From assembly GCF_003336225.1 (NCBI RefSeq), contig NZ_QPID01000006.1, positions 40,207 through 104,206 on the forward strand: a stretch of DNA of 64,000 bases, given 5' to 3'. This document shows positions 8,503 to 18,413 of the stretch, in pieces. The position numbers were made by a program, and so were the translations under genes. The number at the start of each line of letters is the position of its first letter. Within the stretch, counting starts at the first letter, position 1. A model generated the notes under the pieces. That model ran no database searches, was not told the origin of the DNA, and was given only the letters and a program-made list of their open reading frames with translations. Origin of the DNA: Corallincola holothuriorum (GTDB lineage Bacteria; Pseudomonadota; Gammaproteobacteria; Enterobacterales; Neiellaceae).

Positions 8503-10230
8503 ATGACGCTAACGCAGTGGACGGTGCTCGGTTTGTTTGGTTTTCTGCTTGCCGGGTTGCTATTTACCCGTGTCCGTCCTGCTTCGTTATTTGGCATCGT
8601 ATTGATTGCCGCGTTAGGTTTGTCGCTTGTTGATCAGGCGGAACTCATTCATAACGCGGTTAATCCAGGCCTCGTAACTCTGTTGTTATTAATGAGTGTG
8701 TCACTGGGTTTGGAAAAGACCAGTTGGTTAAAACGGCTTTCCCATAAGCTAATCTCCACGAGCTATTTTGTTACTTTACTGCGCTTAATAGGTTTTACCG
8801 CGATTACTTCCGCGTTTCTTAATAATACAGCGGTAGTGGCTTCACTCATTCCTTCACTGCGCAATAATGGTATTCACGCGCCTTCCAAGTTGCTTATCCC
8901 ATTGTCTTATGCCGCCATACTGGGTGGCACCATGACTTTGATTGGCACATCAACCAACCTGATCGTTGATAGCTTAATCATCGATGCTGGTGCGCCGGGA
9001 TTCGAATTTTTTGATTTTTTCTGGGTTGGCCTTTCTCTGGTTGTTGCCGGTGGAGCCACCCTCCTGTGTGTTAGTCATTGGCTCCCCTTGCATGAACAGG
9101 AAGAAGGGGAGTTCAAGCGCTACTTCATTGATGCCAAAGTGGCTGCTGACTCACCACTGATCGGTAAAAGTGTGCTCGAAAATGGCTTGCGTAACATGGA
9201 GTCACTTTTCCTTGTGGAGATTGTTCGTGATGAGCACCTGATTAGCCCTGTGACACCCCAAGTGTTGATTGAAGCGGGTGATCGTTTGGTGTTTTCCGGT
9301 GACGTCAGCAAACTCTATCAACTCAAGCAGTATGATGGCTTGAATATGTTTGCTGAGAGTAACGGTCTCCCTTCAGAAAACTTAATTGAAGTGGTGGTGA
9401 CACCAACGGCATCGGTAATTGGACGCACCCTTAAGCGCGCTGGTTTTCGAGCCCGTTTTGATGCTGCCGTTGTGGCGATGCGTCGCGGTGGTGAGCAGAT
9501 CAGCGGTAAGTTGGGTGATGTAAAAATACGAGCGGGTGACAACTTAGTATTGGCTGTCGGGCCTGATTTTACTCAACATCGTAATATCGCTAAGAACTTC
9601 TTTATCGTCAGTGGCATTCGGTTACCAAAGGCGCTTACCCGGTTGCAGGAGTGGGCTATTTTGGCCGGCTTCGTTACTGTCATTGGTCTGGCTGCGCTCA
9701 ATCTCCTATCGCTGCTCTCTGGATTGATCTTTTTGTTGGCGGGCATGTTGGCCATCAAAGTTTTAAACACCAATGAAGTTAAGCGACGTTTTCCTTTTGA
9801 GCTTTGGTTAATCGTGACAGCTGCGCTGACGCTAGCCAAGGCTGTTGAAAATAGTGGCTTGGCCGAGTTACTGGCGCTTTATGCTGAGCGTGTGTTTGCT
9901 GGACAGGAGGTGTGGTTGGCATTTGTTGGTGTGTATTTGATGACTTTGGTGATGACTGAGTTAGTCACGAACAATGCCGCAGCTGCATTGACCTTTCCGC
10001 TAGCCTATGGCCTGTCTATGGGGTTCGATGTGAATTTGATGCCCTTTGCCTTAGCTGTGGCATTTGGCGCTAGCGCCAGCTTTGTCAGCCCTTATGGCTA
10101 TCAAACTAACTTAATGGTTTTTAATACGGGTCGCTACCAACTTATTGATTTTATTAGAGTAGGGCTGCCTATTTCCGTAGTTTACAGTCTTGTCGTTATT
10201 TTTCTTGTTCCACGCCTGTTCCCATTCTGA
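8503..10230 (+). CDS. SLC13-type permease with two TrkA-C domains, probable sulfate transporter
   Basis: A 575-residue inner-membrane protein; the ATG at 8503 is preferred over an upstream GTG-type extension lying inside cysN. The N-terminal half has hydrophobic helices with the SLC13/DASS signatures LNNTAVVASLIPSL and IGTSTNLIV. About residues 205-375 form two soluble TrkA-C-like (RCK_C) repeats (GDRLVFSGD; AGDNLVLAVG). The second membrane half carries TNNAAAALTFPLAYG and PYGYQTNLM. Family members of this architecture placed beside cysDN are generally taken as sulfate importers, and the six-base gap to cysN argues the same here. Substrate is inferred from context. No terminator is evident after the stop. 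Confidence 0.85.
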   Translation: MTLTQWTVLGLFGFLLAGLLFTRVRPASLFGIVLIAALGLSLVDQAELIHNAVNPGLVTLLLLMSVSLGLEKTSWLKRLSHKLISTSYFVTLLRLIGFTAITSAFLNNTAVVASLIPSLRNNGIHAPSKLLIPLSYAAILGGTMTLIGTSTNLIVDSLIIDAGAPGFEFFDFFWVGLSLVVAGGATLLCVSHWLPLHEQEEGEFKRYFIDAKVAADSPLIGKSVLENGLRNMESLFLVEIVRDEHLISPVTPQVLIEAGDRLVFSGDVSKLYQLKQYDGLNMFAESNGLPSENLIEVVVTPTASVIGRTLKRAGFRARFDAAVVAMRRGGEQISGKLGDVKIRAGDNLVLAVGPDFTQHRNIAKNFFIVSGIRLPKALTRLQEWAILAGFVTVIGLAALNLLSLLSGLIFLLAGMLAIKVLNTNEVKRRFPFELWLIVTAALTLAKAVENSGLAELLALYAERVFAGQEVWLAFVGVYLMTLVMTELVTNNAAAALTFPLAYGLSMGFDVNLMPFALAVAFGASASFVSPYGYQTNLMVFNTGRYQLIDFIRVGLPISVVYSLVVIFLVPRLFPF

Positions 10231-10307
10231 ATTGATACTTCGATGCACTGATATGGCGCATTAGCGAAGACTATTAAAATTTGATGAGACTTAAGTCACA
10301 TTTTAGC

Positions 10308-10337
10308 TTAACGAATCTGTCACATTCGGCGTATAAT
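10308..10337 (+). promoter_or_regulatory. Candidate sigma-70 promoter of galU
   Basis: TTAACG (10308-10313), an 18-bp spacer, then a consensus TATAAT (10332-10337). The site lies 39 bases before the galU start and after the preceding operon ends. Confidence 0.5.
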
Positions 10338-10375
10338 CTCCTCAACTTCACCTAATTTTAAGTAAGGACACGTAA

Positions 10376-11269
10376 ATGATAAGGAAAGCAGTGATTCCGG
10401 TTGCCGGTCTGGGGACCAGAATGCTTCCCGCCACCAAGGCCATCCCGAAAGAGATGCTGCCGATCGTCGATAAGCCTTTGATCCAATACGTTGTAAATGA
10501 ATGTGTTGCTGCAGGAATCAAAGAGATCGTTTTGGTGACTCACGGCAGTAAGAACTCAATTGAGAACCATTTTGATACCTCCTTTGAACTTGAAGCGACG
10601 CTGGAAAAGCGTGTTAAGCGCCAGTTGCTCGATGAAGTGCAAAGCATTTGTCCGAAAGATGTCACCATTATGCACGTGCGTCAGGGGACGGCTAAAGGAC
10701 TTGGCCATGCGATTTTGTGCGCCCGCCCTATGGTTGGTGATGCGCCTTTCGCCGTAGTGCTGCCAGATGTCATTATTGATGATGTTAAGAGTGATCTTAC
10801 TCGTGACAACATGGCTGAAATGGTGCGTATGTTCAAGGACACCGGTTGTAGCCAGGTGATGATGGAAGCTGTACCTGACGAAGATGTTTCTAAGTTTGGT
10901 ATTGCCGACGTGAAAGGGCACGAGTTGCAGCCTGGCGAATCAGCGCCGATGACAGCTATCGTTGAGAAGCCTGCTAAGGAAGATGCTCCTTCGAATCTCG
11001 CCGTCGTTGGTCGTTATGTTTTAAGTTCTGATATTTGGGATATTCTTGAGTTTACCCCGGCAGGTGCAGGCGACGAAATCCAGTTAACAGATGCTATTGC
11101 TGTACTGATGAAGCAGCAGCAAGTTAATGCTTATTATATGAAAGGGCAAAGCCACGATTGCGGTAGTAAGCTTGGCTACATGAAAGCCAATGTCGAGTAC
11201 GCACTGCGTCATAAGGGGCTGGGTAAAGAGTTTGCCGAGTACCTGAAAGAGGTTACAGCTAAGCTGTAA
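10376..11269 (+). CDS. galU: UTP-glucose-1-phosphate uridylyltransferase
   Basis: A 297-residue nucleotidyltransferase that makes UDP-glucose from UTP and glucose-1-phosphate. The N-terminal signature is [20 protein letters not shown] (about residues 9-28). VLPDVIIDD is the metal/nucleotide segment near residue 128, and [22 protein letters not shown] is also typical. Ribosome-binding site TAAGGA. It has its own promoter and a terminator behind, and it feeds the downstream galE and epimerase genes and, in all likelihood, the exopolysaccharide locus 27 kb away. Confidence 0.97.
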   Translation: MIRKAVIPVAGLGTRMLPATKAIPKEMLPIVDKPLIQYVVNECVAAGIKEIVLVTHGSKNSIENHFDTSFELEATLEKRVKRQLLDEVQSICPKDVTIMHVRQGTAKGLGHAILCARPMVGDAPFAVVLPDVIIDDVKSDLTRDNMAEMVRMFKDTGCSQVMMEAVPDEDVSKFGIADVKGHELQPGESAPMTAIVEKPAKEDAPSNLAVVGRYVLSSDIWDILEFTPAGAGDEIQLTDAIAVLMKQQQVNAYYMKGQSHDCGSKLGYMKANVEYALRHKGLGKEFAEYLKEVTAKL

Positions 11270-11289
11270 ACTTTTCTCTTTGTGTTAGT

Positions 11290-11324
11290 CCGATTAGTAC
11301 GTTAAGTACTAATCGGCTTTTCTA
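11290..11324 (+). terminator. Rho-independent terminator after galU
   Basis: A perfect 11-bp stem (CCGATTAGTAC / GTACTAATCGG), 5-nt loop, then CTTTTCT. It lies 20 bases after the galU stop and would separate galU from galE. Confidence 0.85.
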
Positions 11325-11343
11325 TTAAACAACTGGATCTCCC

Positions 11344-12360
11344 ATGACGATATTAGTAACTGGTGGTGCTGGGTATATTGGCAGTCACACAGTGGTTGAG
11401 CTATTGAATGAAGGCCAAGACTTGGTCGTTGTTGATAATTTATCAAATTCGTCAGATGTTTCTCTGGCAAGAGTTGAGCAGATCACTGGTAAAAAAGTGC
11501 CTTTCTATCAGGTCGATATTTTGGATCGTGAAGCTTTGCGAAAAGTGTTCCAATTACACGATATCTCCGCTGTGGTGCATTTTGCTGGATTGAAGGCTGT
11601 TGGGGAGTCCGTTCAGAAGCCGCTCAGCTACTACATGAATAACGTCACTGGTACGATAGTGCTTTGTGAAGTGATGGCAGAGTTCGGCGTTAAGAACCTG
11701 GTATTCAGTTCATCGGCCACGGTTTATGGTGATCCGGCATCGGTGCCTATTCGAGAAAACTTTCCTACCAGTGCCACCAACCCTTATGGCCGCAGTAAGC
11801 TGATGGTTGAGGAAATATTGCGAGATCTATATGTCTCCGATAGTAGTTGGAATATTGCTTTGTTACGTTACTTCAACCCGGTCGGTGCTCACGAAAGCGG
11901 CTTGATTGGTGAAGATCCTAATGGTTTACCAAACAACCTGATGCCTTATATTTCGCAAGTCGCAGTTGGTAAGCTTGAGCGGTTGAATGTGTTTGGTGAT
12001 GACTACCCAACGCAGGACGGAACAGGCGTAAGAGATTACATTCATGTGGTGGATCTGGCGGTTGGTCACTTACGTGCCTTGGATAAACTGACTACTTCAC
12101 CAGGCGTCGTCACATACAATCTTGGTACTGGCTGTGGTTACTCAGTACTACAGATGGTGAAAGCGTTTGAAACTGCCAGCGGTAAATCGGTGCCATATAC
12201 TTTAGCGCCAAGGCGGGCTGGAGATATCGCTGAGTGTTGGGCGGATCCTGCGTTAGCCAGTACGGAACTCGGGTGGCAAGCGACGAGAACGGTTGAGGAT
12301 ATGACCGTAGACACGTGGCGCTGGCAATCAGCCAACCCCCATGGATATGCTAAAGCATAG
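11344..12360 (+). CDS. galE: UDP-glucose 4-epimerase
   Basis: A 338-residue extended short-chain dehydrogenase (E. coli GalE also 338) interconverting UDP-glucose and UDP-galactose. NAD-binding GGAGYIGSH is at residues 7-15; the catalytic Ser region is [11 protein letters not shown] and the YxxxK pair is in [11 protein letters not shown]. Further signatures are [20 protein letters not shown] and [14 protein letters not shown]. It has terminators on both sides. It should supply UDP-galactose for surface polysaccharide. Confidence 0.97.
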   Translation: MTILVTGGAGYIGSHTVVELLNEGQDLVVVDNLSNSSDVSLARVEQITGKKVPFYQVDILDREALRKVFQLHDISAVVHFAGLKAVGESVQKPLSYYMNNVTGTIVLCEVMAEFGVKNLVFSSSATVYGDPASVPIRENFPTSATNPYGRSKLMVEEILRDLYVSDSSWNIALLRYFNPVGAHESGLIGEDPNGLPNNLMPYISQVAVGKLERLNVFGDDYPTQDGTGVRDYIHVVDLAVGHLRALDKLTTSPGVVTYNLGTGCGYSVLQMVKAFETASGKSVPYTLAPRRAGDIAECWADPALASTELGWQATRTVEDMTVDTWRWQSANPHGYAKA

Positions 12361-12424
12361 GCGCGTGGCATTGCTGAATTCGCATGAAAGCTGTAGTTTG
12401 GTGTCGTAACAATTGAGATTAAAT

Positions 12425-12447
12425 AGCTCGGGTTTTCCGAGCTTTTT
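12425..12447 (+). terminator. Rho-independent terminator after galE
   Basis: A 7-bp stem (AGCTCGG / CCGAGCT), 5-nt loop, then TTTT, between galE and the next epimerase gene. Confidence 0.8.
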
Positions 12448-12468
12448 GCTGATTTATAATGGGAAAGA

Positions 12469-13479
12469 ATGATGAAATTTCTTGTGACAGGTGCGGCAGG
12501 CTTTATCGGTTTTCATACATCGATGCGTCTATGTAATGAAGGACACGAGGTTGTTGGTTTAGATATCGTTAACGATTATTACGATGTGAACTTAAAGCTT
12601 GATCGTCTGCGCATGTTAGACAAGTTGGTGAACTTTCGTCATGTCCGAGTGGCACTGGAAGATCGAGATGGTATTGCCAAGCTGTTTGCTAATGAGAAGT
12701 TTGATCGTGTTATTCATTTGGCAGCCCAAGCAGGGGTGCGTTATTCCTTAGAGCATCCGTTTGCTTATACGGATGCGAATATCACAGGTACACTGACCAT
12801 TCTGGAAGGGTGCCGCCATAACGATGTTGAACATCTGGTATATGCCTCTTCCAGCTCTGTTTATGGGCTGAACACCACCATGCCGTTTGCAACGCATAAC
12901 AATGTTGACCATCCGGTGTCTTTGTATGCAGCAACCAAAAAAGCTAATGAATTGATGGCACATACCTATAGCCACCTTTACGGTATGCCAACCACGGGTT
13001 TGAGGTTCTTTACTGTATACGGCCCATGGGGGCGTCCAGATATGGCGCTGTTCTTGTTCACCAAGGCGATTTTGGAAGGGAAACCTATCGACGTATACAA
13101 TCACGGAAAAATGCAGCGTGATTTCACTTATGTTGATGATATTGTTGAAGGGATCGTCCGTATTCAGGATCAGCCCGCAGCACAGAACTCGAGCTGGTCT
13201 GGCGCCGCGCCGCAGCCTCATTGTTCAAGTGCCCCATATAAAGTCTTTAATATCGGTAATCATCAACCGGTAGAGTTAGAGCATTTTATTACTTGTATTG
13301 AGAAAGCGCTGGGTAAGGAAGCTGAGCGTAACTATATGCCGATCCAACCGGGCGATGTGCCTGCTACTTATGCTGATATCGAAGATTTAAACAAATCGGT
13401 AGGTTTTCATCCGTCGACGCCGATTGAAACGGGGATCCAGAATTTCGTCGATTGGTATCGTGATTACTACCAAGTATAA
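12469..13479 (+). CDS. NAD-dependent epimerase, probable UDP-glucuronate 4-epimerase
   Basis: A 336-residue extended SDR protein. GAAGFIGFH (about residues 8-16) binds NAD; the active site shows YASSSSVYG and YAATKKANELMAH (Tyr-x3-Lys). The central pattern AAQAGVRYSLEHPFAYTDANI, then LRFFTVYGPWGRPDMALFLFTKAILEGKPIDVYN, and MQRDFTYVDDIVEGI match the CapI/LspL-type UDP-glucuronate 4-epimerase group, which makes UDP-galacturonate. Start is ATG 12469 or the adjacent 12472 behind GGGAAAGA. A proline/alanine-rich insert (about 235-250, SSWSGAAPQPHCSS) is unusual. The substrate is inferred from subgroup motifs; a related 4-epimerase activity cannot be excluded. Confidence 0.85.
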   Translation: MMKFLVTGAAGFIGFHTSMRLCNEGHEVVGLDIVNDYYDVNLKLDRLRMLDKLVNFRHVRVALEDRDGIAKLFANEKFDRVIHLAAQAGVRYSLEHPFAYTDANITGTLTILEGCRHNDVEHLVYASSSSVYGLNTTMPFATHNNVDHPVSLYAATKKANELMAHTYSHLYGMPTTGLRFFTVYGPWGRPDMALFLFTKAILEGKPIDVYNHGKMQRDFTYVDDIVEGIVRIQDQPAAQNSSWSGAAPQPHCSSAPYKVFNIGNHQPVELEHFITCIEKALGKEAERNYMPIQPGDVPATYADIEDLNKSVGFHPSTPIETGIQNFVDWYRDYYQV

Positions 13480-13505
13480 AACGATGACTGTTCGCATATA
13501 AGATC

Positions 13506-13537
13506 AGCGGCTTCCTCAAGGTAAGCCGCTTTTTTTA
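13506..13537 (+). terminator. Rho-independent terminator after the epimerase gene
   Basis: An 8-bp stem AGCGGCTT / AAGCCGCT, 9-nt loop, then seven T residues. The T-run is only on the plus-strand side. Confidence 0.85.
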
Positions 13538-13548
13538 TTTAGAATTTA

Positions 13549-14442
13549 TTAGGTCTCGCGGTGGTGATTGAGAAACAATTCCGTGAGTCGTTGTGTGCCT
13601 GGACCAACGTTGTCGGGGGTGGGTTGTACCAGACTAAGGACGACGGATTTTTTTTTGCTCCCAGAGAGAGACAGGCGCGAGAGCTTACCCTGTTGCACCT
13701 GCTCAGTGACAATATGTGGTGGTAGCCAAGCAAATCCAATCCCTTGTAGCAAAAGATCCAGTGCCTCATAGAAATTGTCGACCGTCCATCGCTGTTCGGA
13801 TTTCAGCCAACCCTGTTCTTCTTTTGGTTGCTTTCCGGTGTCGCGGATCACCAGTTGCAATGATTTTTCCAAGTGCTGCGATTCCAGTGGCACCTCATTG
13901 TTGAGGGGATTATCTGGGTGGCAGACCAGCCAAAGCTCTCCACTGCAGAGCGGCTGGCCAAGATAGCCTTTGGGTACATGATTGACGATGGCTAGGTCGA
14001 CCTCTCCCGAGACAACCGCCTCTTGACCACCAGATAGGACGACGCGTTGAATATTGATCCGTGAGCCGCGACTTTCAGGCTCGAAAAAAGCCAGCACCTG
14101 ATTGAGGGCTTCTGTTGGATAGATTAATTCAACAGCGAGTCGGATCTCCGGCTCCCAGCCCATATCAATGTTTTCAGCCAGGTTTTCGAGCGATTCGATA
14201 TTTTCGGTCAGCTGTCGCGAGCGCCGGAGCATCACTTCTCCAGCCTTAGTAAGGAAAGCCTTGCGGCCTCTGACCTCTAATAGCTGGACACCTAATAGCG
14301 TCTGCATCTTGGCGACAGCGTGGTTTAACGATGATTGACTCTTGCTGAGTCGTTCGGCTGCTTTGGCGTAACTGCCAGCATCAACGACGGCTTGCAAGAT
14401 ACGCCACTGTTCCAAAGTAGTGCGGGGACGGTATTGTGTCAT
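13549..14442 (-). CDS. LysR-family transcriptional regulator
   Basis: About 297 residues from the ATG at 14442 (MTQYRPRTTLEQWRILQ); an in-frame ATG ten codons upstream is possible. The winged helix-turn-helix is visible in LQAVVDAGSYAKAAERLSKSQSSLNHAVAKMQTLLGVQLL (about 14-53), followed by the linker helix and a substrate-binding domain (VDLAIVNHVPKGYLGQPL; LLLQGIGFAWLPPHIV). The N-terminal 'SKSQSSLNHAVAKMQ' recognition helix is typical. The effector and targets are unknown. It is the last gene of the minus-strand group and 113 bases separate it from the peptidase-like gene, so it may be transcribed separately. Confidence 0.9.
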   Translation of the reverse strand: MTQYRPRTTLEQWRILQAVVDAGSYAKAAERLSKSQSSLNHAVAKMQTLLGVQLLEVRGRKAFLTKAGEVMLRRSRQLTENIESLENLAENIDMGWEPEIRLAVELIYPTEALNQVLAFFEPESRGSRINIQRVVLSGGQEAVVSGEVDLAIVNHVPKGYLGQPLCSGELWLVCHPDNPLNNEVPLESQHLEKSLQLVIRDTGKQPKEEQGWLKSEQRWTVDNFYEALDLLLQGIGFAWLPPHIVTEQVQQGKLSRLSLSGSKKKSVVLSLVQPTPDNVGPGTQRLTELFLNHHRET

Positions 14443-14555
14443 TTCTCTACTTCCATTGTTGCAATGAGACAAAAGGGCGTGACATGCCTTTACCTACATC
14501 CATGTGAGCTGATCATATTGTAACTATTCAATTTTGTTGCACAAGGGCAACCGTG

Positions 14556-16370
14556 TCAGTGGCGCAATAAGGATTTGGCGAGGCCACTTGCGAGTGGATC
14601 ATCGATCTGGTCGAGCGCTGCTAAATCAATTAGGGATTGTTGTGCCGTAGCCCCTCTGAGTTGATGCAACGCCAGCATAATATCGCTAATGGTGATTTCA
14701 CCTCGCTGGTAGCGGTTTGCGATGCGTTTAGCTAACGCATATTGCCACAGCGCGCGATAGCTCAAGCTATCTGCTGTAGCAAGCGTCAACATAGCGTATG
14801 GCAAGGATGCTAACGGCGCATCAACAAGATGGCGGTTATCTCCCAGCAGGCGCATGTTTAAGGACGTTAGGTCGGTCATGCTCAGATTATGCTGATGGTA
14901 TACATAAGCCAATTTGGCGATTAGCACACGTTTGAGTAGTTTCACCGGAGGGGGGGCGGTAAAACTGTTTGGCTTGGTTATCTGGTTAAGTAATCGCTCT
15001 TCAAACCCTTCCAGGTCCGGGTAGGGAGATGAAGAGAAGTCAGGGTGTGTCGGGTGAAACAGTATGCCGTAGATCGCTTTTAATATGCTGCTATCTACTT
15101 TTGACGTAGTAACTGGCTGGGATCTATTGGTACTGATGAGCATGGCACCTGACTGAAATCCGGCTACAGGGTAACGTAAACGACTAGTCGCTAAGCCCGG
15201 ATCAGGGCTCGATAGATCAAGGTAAATTTCGCCAAAGATCAGCCCCTCTTCATCGGTGAGTTGCCACACCGCCATATGACTTTGCCAGATCGGCAGATTT
15301 ACTTTTTTGCCTCTGATCCCTAGCGCTTCGGACCAGTACAGAAGCCGTTTATTAAATATAGTTCCGCTTGGGGTTATCTCTTTTGTCGGTGATTCTTTGG
15401 CTGCTATTGCTTGATGCCGCCAGTGATCCCATGGTTTAAACTGTTGCTTAGTTTTCGTGGATACTTCGACAGTGAGGGCTCGTTCTAGGGTGGTGAGAAA
15501 ATCCCTGACCTGTTTACGTTCGAGGAGCGCATCCCGTTGCCTATAGTGTGACCAGCTGGCGTAGCCCATTTGCGTCGCCAATGAGAGTCGAGCAGCCAAC
15601 AAACGGTTAAGCTGTTTTCTCGCGGCTTTGCCGCCACGTTGTTGATAGGCTCGATAAACGAAGGCTCGGCATTCGCTACGATAGGCTGAGCGCATAAAGC
15701 TGAGATAACGACTGGGGTCGGAAAAATCGACCGTTATTGCGAGCTGTTCACTTAACTGCTGTGCTCGTAAGGGCGTTTTTTCAAGACATTTTTTAGGCAG
15801 TGTAATTGGCAAGTCTTGTTGGAGCGCGCTTTTAAAGCTTAGTCGCGCCGCGTTTATCTCCTCTTTGGTTGCTGCGGGGTAATTTTTCTGCCACAGCCCA
15901 GGGTACTCCTTTCGCCATTGATGTTGTTGCCATGATGCAGCCGGGCTTTCTTGTTTCGACTGGAGGAATGGAGCAAACCAATGATCACTGTTGCCATTGT
16001 GCCATTCTGTTATGGCTAGGTTGATAGATAGGCGGCAATAACCAGCGGTTTCTCGCCAATGAGGATCGGGGTGTGTGCGCTGCAATTGCTCGACTTGAGC
16101 CAATAGATCGAAAAAAGGCGCCATCCAGATCCCTAACTTGCGCCCTGCATCTGCGCCGTGATCGGCTGTAAACCTTGGCCCATTCATCATTAGGTCGACT
16201 GCTTGGCTGCAACGCTGGCGCAATAGATCTGCACTTTGCCACTCCGCTGCCAGAGCTGGACGCTGCGCGCTTGAAGCTGATGTGGATAAACAGCTCCAAA
16301 CGAAACACAGTAGTAATGCCCATAGGGAGGGGGCAGGACAGCTCAGTGGGAAGAGGCGCCTTAAGCTCAT
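14556..16370 (-). CDS. Secreted M3-peptidase-like protein lacking the zinc site (pseudoenzyme)
   Basis: A 604-residue protein with an N-terminal signal peptide (hydrophobic [14 protein letters not shown], about residues 16-29). The middle and C-terminal parts follow the order of M3 (thimet/oligopeptidase A/Dcp) metallopeptidases: [20 protein letters not shown], a PWDHWRHQA segment near 313, [10 protein letters not shown], and the [19 protein letters not shown] core. Where M3 enzymes have HEFGHALH, this protein reads [10 protein letters not shown] (about 427-436), and the downstream glutamate region (DFVEIPSQ in active enzymes) reads DLEGFEERL. All three zinc ligands appear to be gone, so peptidase activity is unlikely. 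Its ATG overlaps the cmoB stop codon by four bases (ATGA), so it is coupled to cmoA-cmoB. No frameshift is present and the frame is full length, so it is probably a real non-catalytic protein rather than a decayed gene. Confidence 0.75.
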   Translation of the reverse strand: MSLRRLFPLSCPAPSLWALLLCFVWSCLSTSASSAQRPALAAEWQSADLLRQRCSQAVDLMMNGPRFTADHGADAGRKLGIWMAPFFDLLAQVEQLQRTHPDPHWRETAGYCRLSINLAITEWHNGNSDHWFAPFLQSKQESPAASWQQHQWRKEYPGLWQKNYPAATKEEINAARLSFKSALQQDLPITLPKKCLEKTPLRAQQLSEQLAITVDFSDPSRYLSFMRSAYRSECRAFVYRAYQQRGGKAARKQLNRLLAARLSLATQMGYASWSHYRQRDALLERKQVRDFLTTLERALTVEVSTKTKQQFKPWDHWRHQAIAAKESPTKEITPSGTIFNKRLLYWSEALGIRGKKVNLPIWQSHMAVWQLTDEEGLIFGEIYLDLSSPDPGLATSRLRYPVAGFQSGAMLISTNRSQPVTTSKVDSSILKAIYGILFHPTHPDFSSSPYPDLEGFEERLLNQITKPNSFTAPPPVKLLKRVLIAKLAYVYHQHNLSMTDLTSLNMRLLGDNRHLVDAPLASLPYAMLTLATADSLSYRALWQYALAKRIANRYQRGEITISDIMLALHQLRGATAQQSLIDLAALDQIDDPLASGLAKSLLRH

Positions 16371-17359
16371 TCCGGTCGATTAGCGATGATGATTGATCTT
16401 TTTGGCGCAGGATGACCTTCTACTGTTTTGCTTTGGTCATTCCGGTCTAAATAGTTGTTTAGCGACAACCGGTCCATCCAATCTGTACTGCGTTGCTCGT
16501 CAACGGTGGTGACATTTATATCAACGGTGCGAATATTTACCATGCCGCAGCGCTCCAGCCAGTGCTCTAAGGCCTCACTGCTGGGTACAAACCAGACATT
16601 GGGCATTTGTGCGTAGCGCTCACCCGGCACCAGCACCTGATCTTTATCGCCATCGATGACTAATGTTTCCAGCACCAATTCACCGCCCGGACGGAGTTGT
16701 GATTTCAGTTGAAACAGATGGTCAATTGGCGAGCGGCGATGATAGAGCACGCCCATGCTAAACACCGTATCAAATGCTTTCAGCTCTGGCAGCTCTTGGA
16801 TCCCTAATGGCAGCAGGTGGATCGGGTTAGTTTTTGGCGCAAAGTGTTTAATTGCCAAAAATTGTACTAAAAATAGCTGCGTGGGATCGACGCCGATAAC
16901 CCGTGCTGCACCTTCGCCCAACATACGCCACATGTGATAACCACTGCCACAACCGACATCTAACACGTTGCGATCTGTCAGTGAGCTGATATGCGGAAGT
17001 AGCCGCTCCCACTTCCAATCTGAGCGCCATTCCGTATCGATATCCATACCATATAGTTGGAAAGGCCCCTTGCGCCAGGGCATCAGTTGCTTTAGCAAGC
17101 CGGTCATACGGGCTCTATCTGAGTTGCTAGCCTCGGCTTCACTACCAAAGGTGACACTGTGTTTGAGGTCGTTGGAAGTACTACTTAATTCAGGCAGTTT
17201 GCTGACCACCCGTAACCAACTGTCTAATTCGCCGTGACGTTGTTCTTTTTGCCAACGGGCTAATTGTGCCGGCGCGGTTTGTAACCAATGGCTAAGCGGT
17301 GAGCCGATAATGTCAGCGTAGAAATCTTCAAACAGTTGTTGATCTTGAGAAGCATGCAT
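16367..17359 (-). CDS. cmoB: tRNA U34 carboxymethyltransferase CmoB
   Basis: A 330-residue SAM-fold enzyme (E. coli CmoB 323). It transfers the carboxymethyl group of carboxy-SAM to 5-hydroxyuridine at tRNA position 34, giving cmo5U. Motif I is [18 protein letters not shown] (near residue 125), then [14 protein letters not shown] and [20 protein letters not shown], and the C-terminal [25 protein letters not shown] typical of CmoB. It lies two bases downstream of cmoA, the enzyme that makes its cofactor. Confidence 0.96.
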   Translation of the reverse strand: MHASQDQQLFEDFYADIIGSPLSHWLQTAPAQLARWQKEQRHGELDSWLRVVSKLPELSSTSNDLKHSVTFGSEAEASNSDRARMTGLLKQLMPWRKGPFQLYGMDIDTEWRSDWKWERLLPHISSLTDRNVLDVGCGSGYHMWRMLGEGAARVIGVDPTQLFLVQFLAIKHFAPKTNPIHLLPLGIQELPELKAFDTVFSMGVLYHRRSPIDHLFQLKSQLRPGGELVLETLVIDGDKDQVLVPGERYAQMPNVWFVPSSEALEHWLERCGMVNIRTVDINVTTVDEQRSTDWMDRLSLNNYLDRNDQSKTVEGHPAPKRSIIIANRPE

Positions 17360-17361
17360 TG

Positions 17362-18413
<1,052 letters not shown>

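Noticed and set aside
4682..13479. Idea that cys genes plus galU/galE and epimerase form a dedicated sulfated-polymer cluster
   Set aside because: No sulfotransferase is present and the sugar genes are separated by terminators; general housekeeping supply is the simpler reading.
13506..13537. Possible bidirectional terminator between the epimerase and LysR genes
   Set aside because: The T-run is only on the plus-strand side, so it is listed as a plus-strand terminator only.
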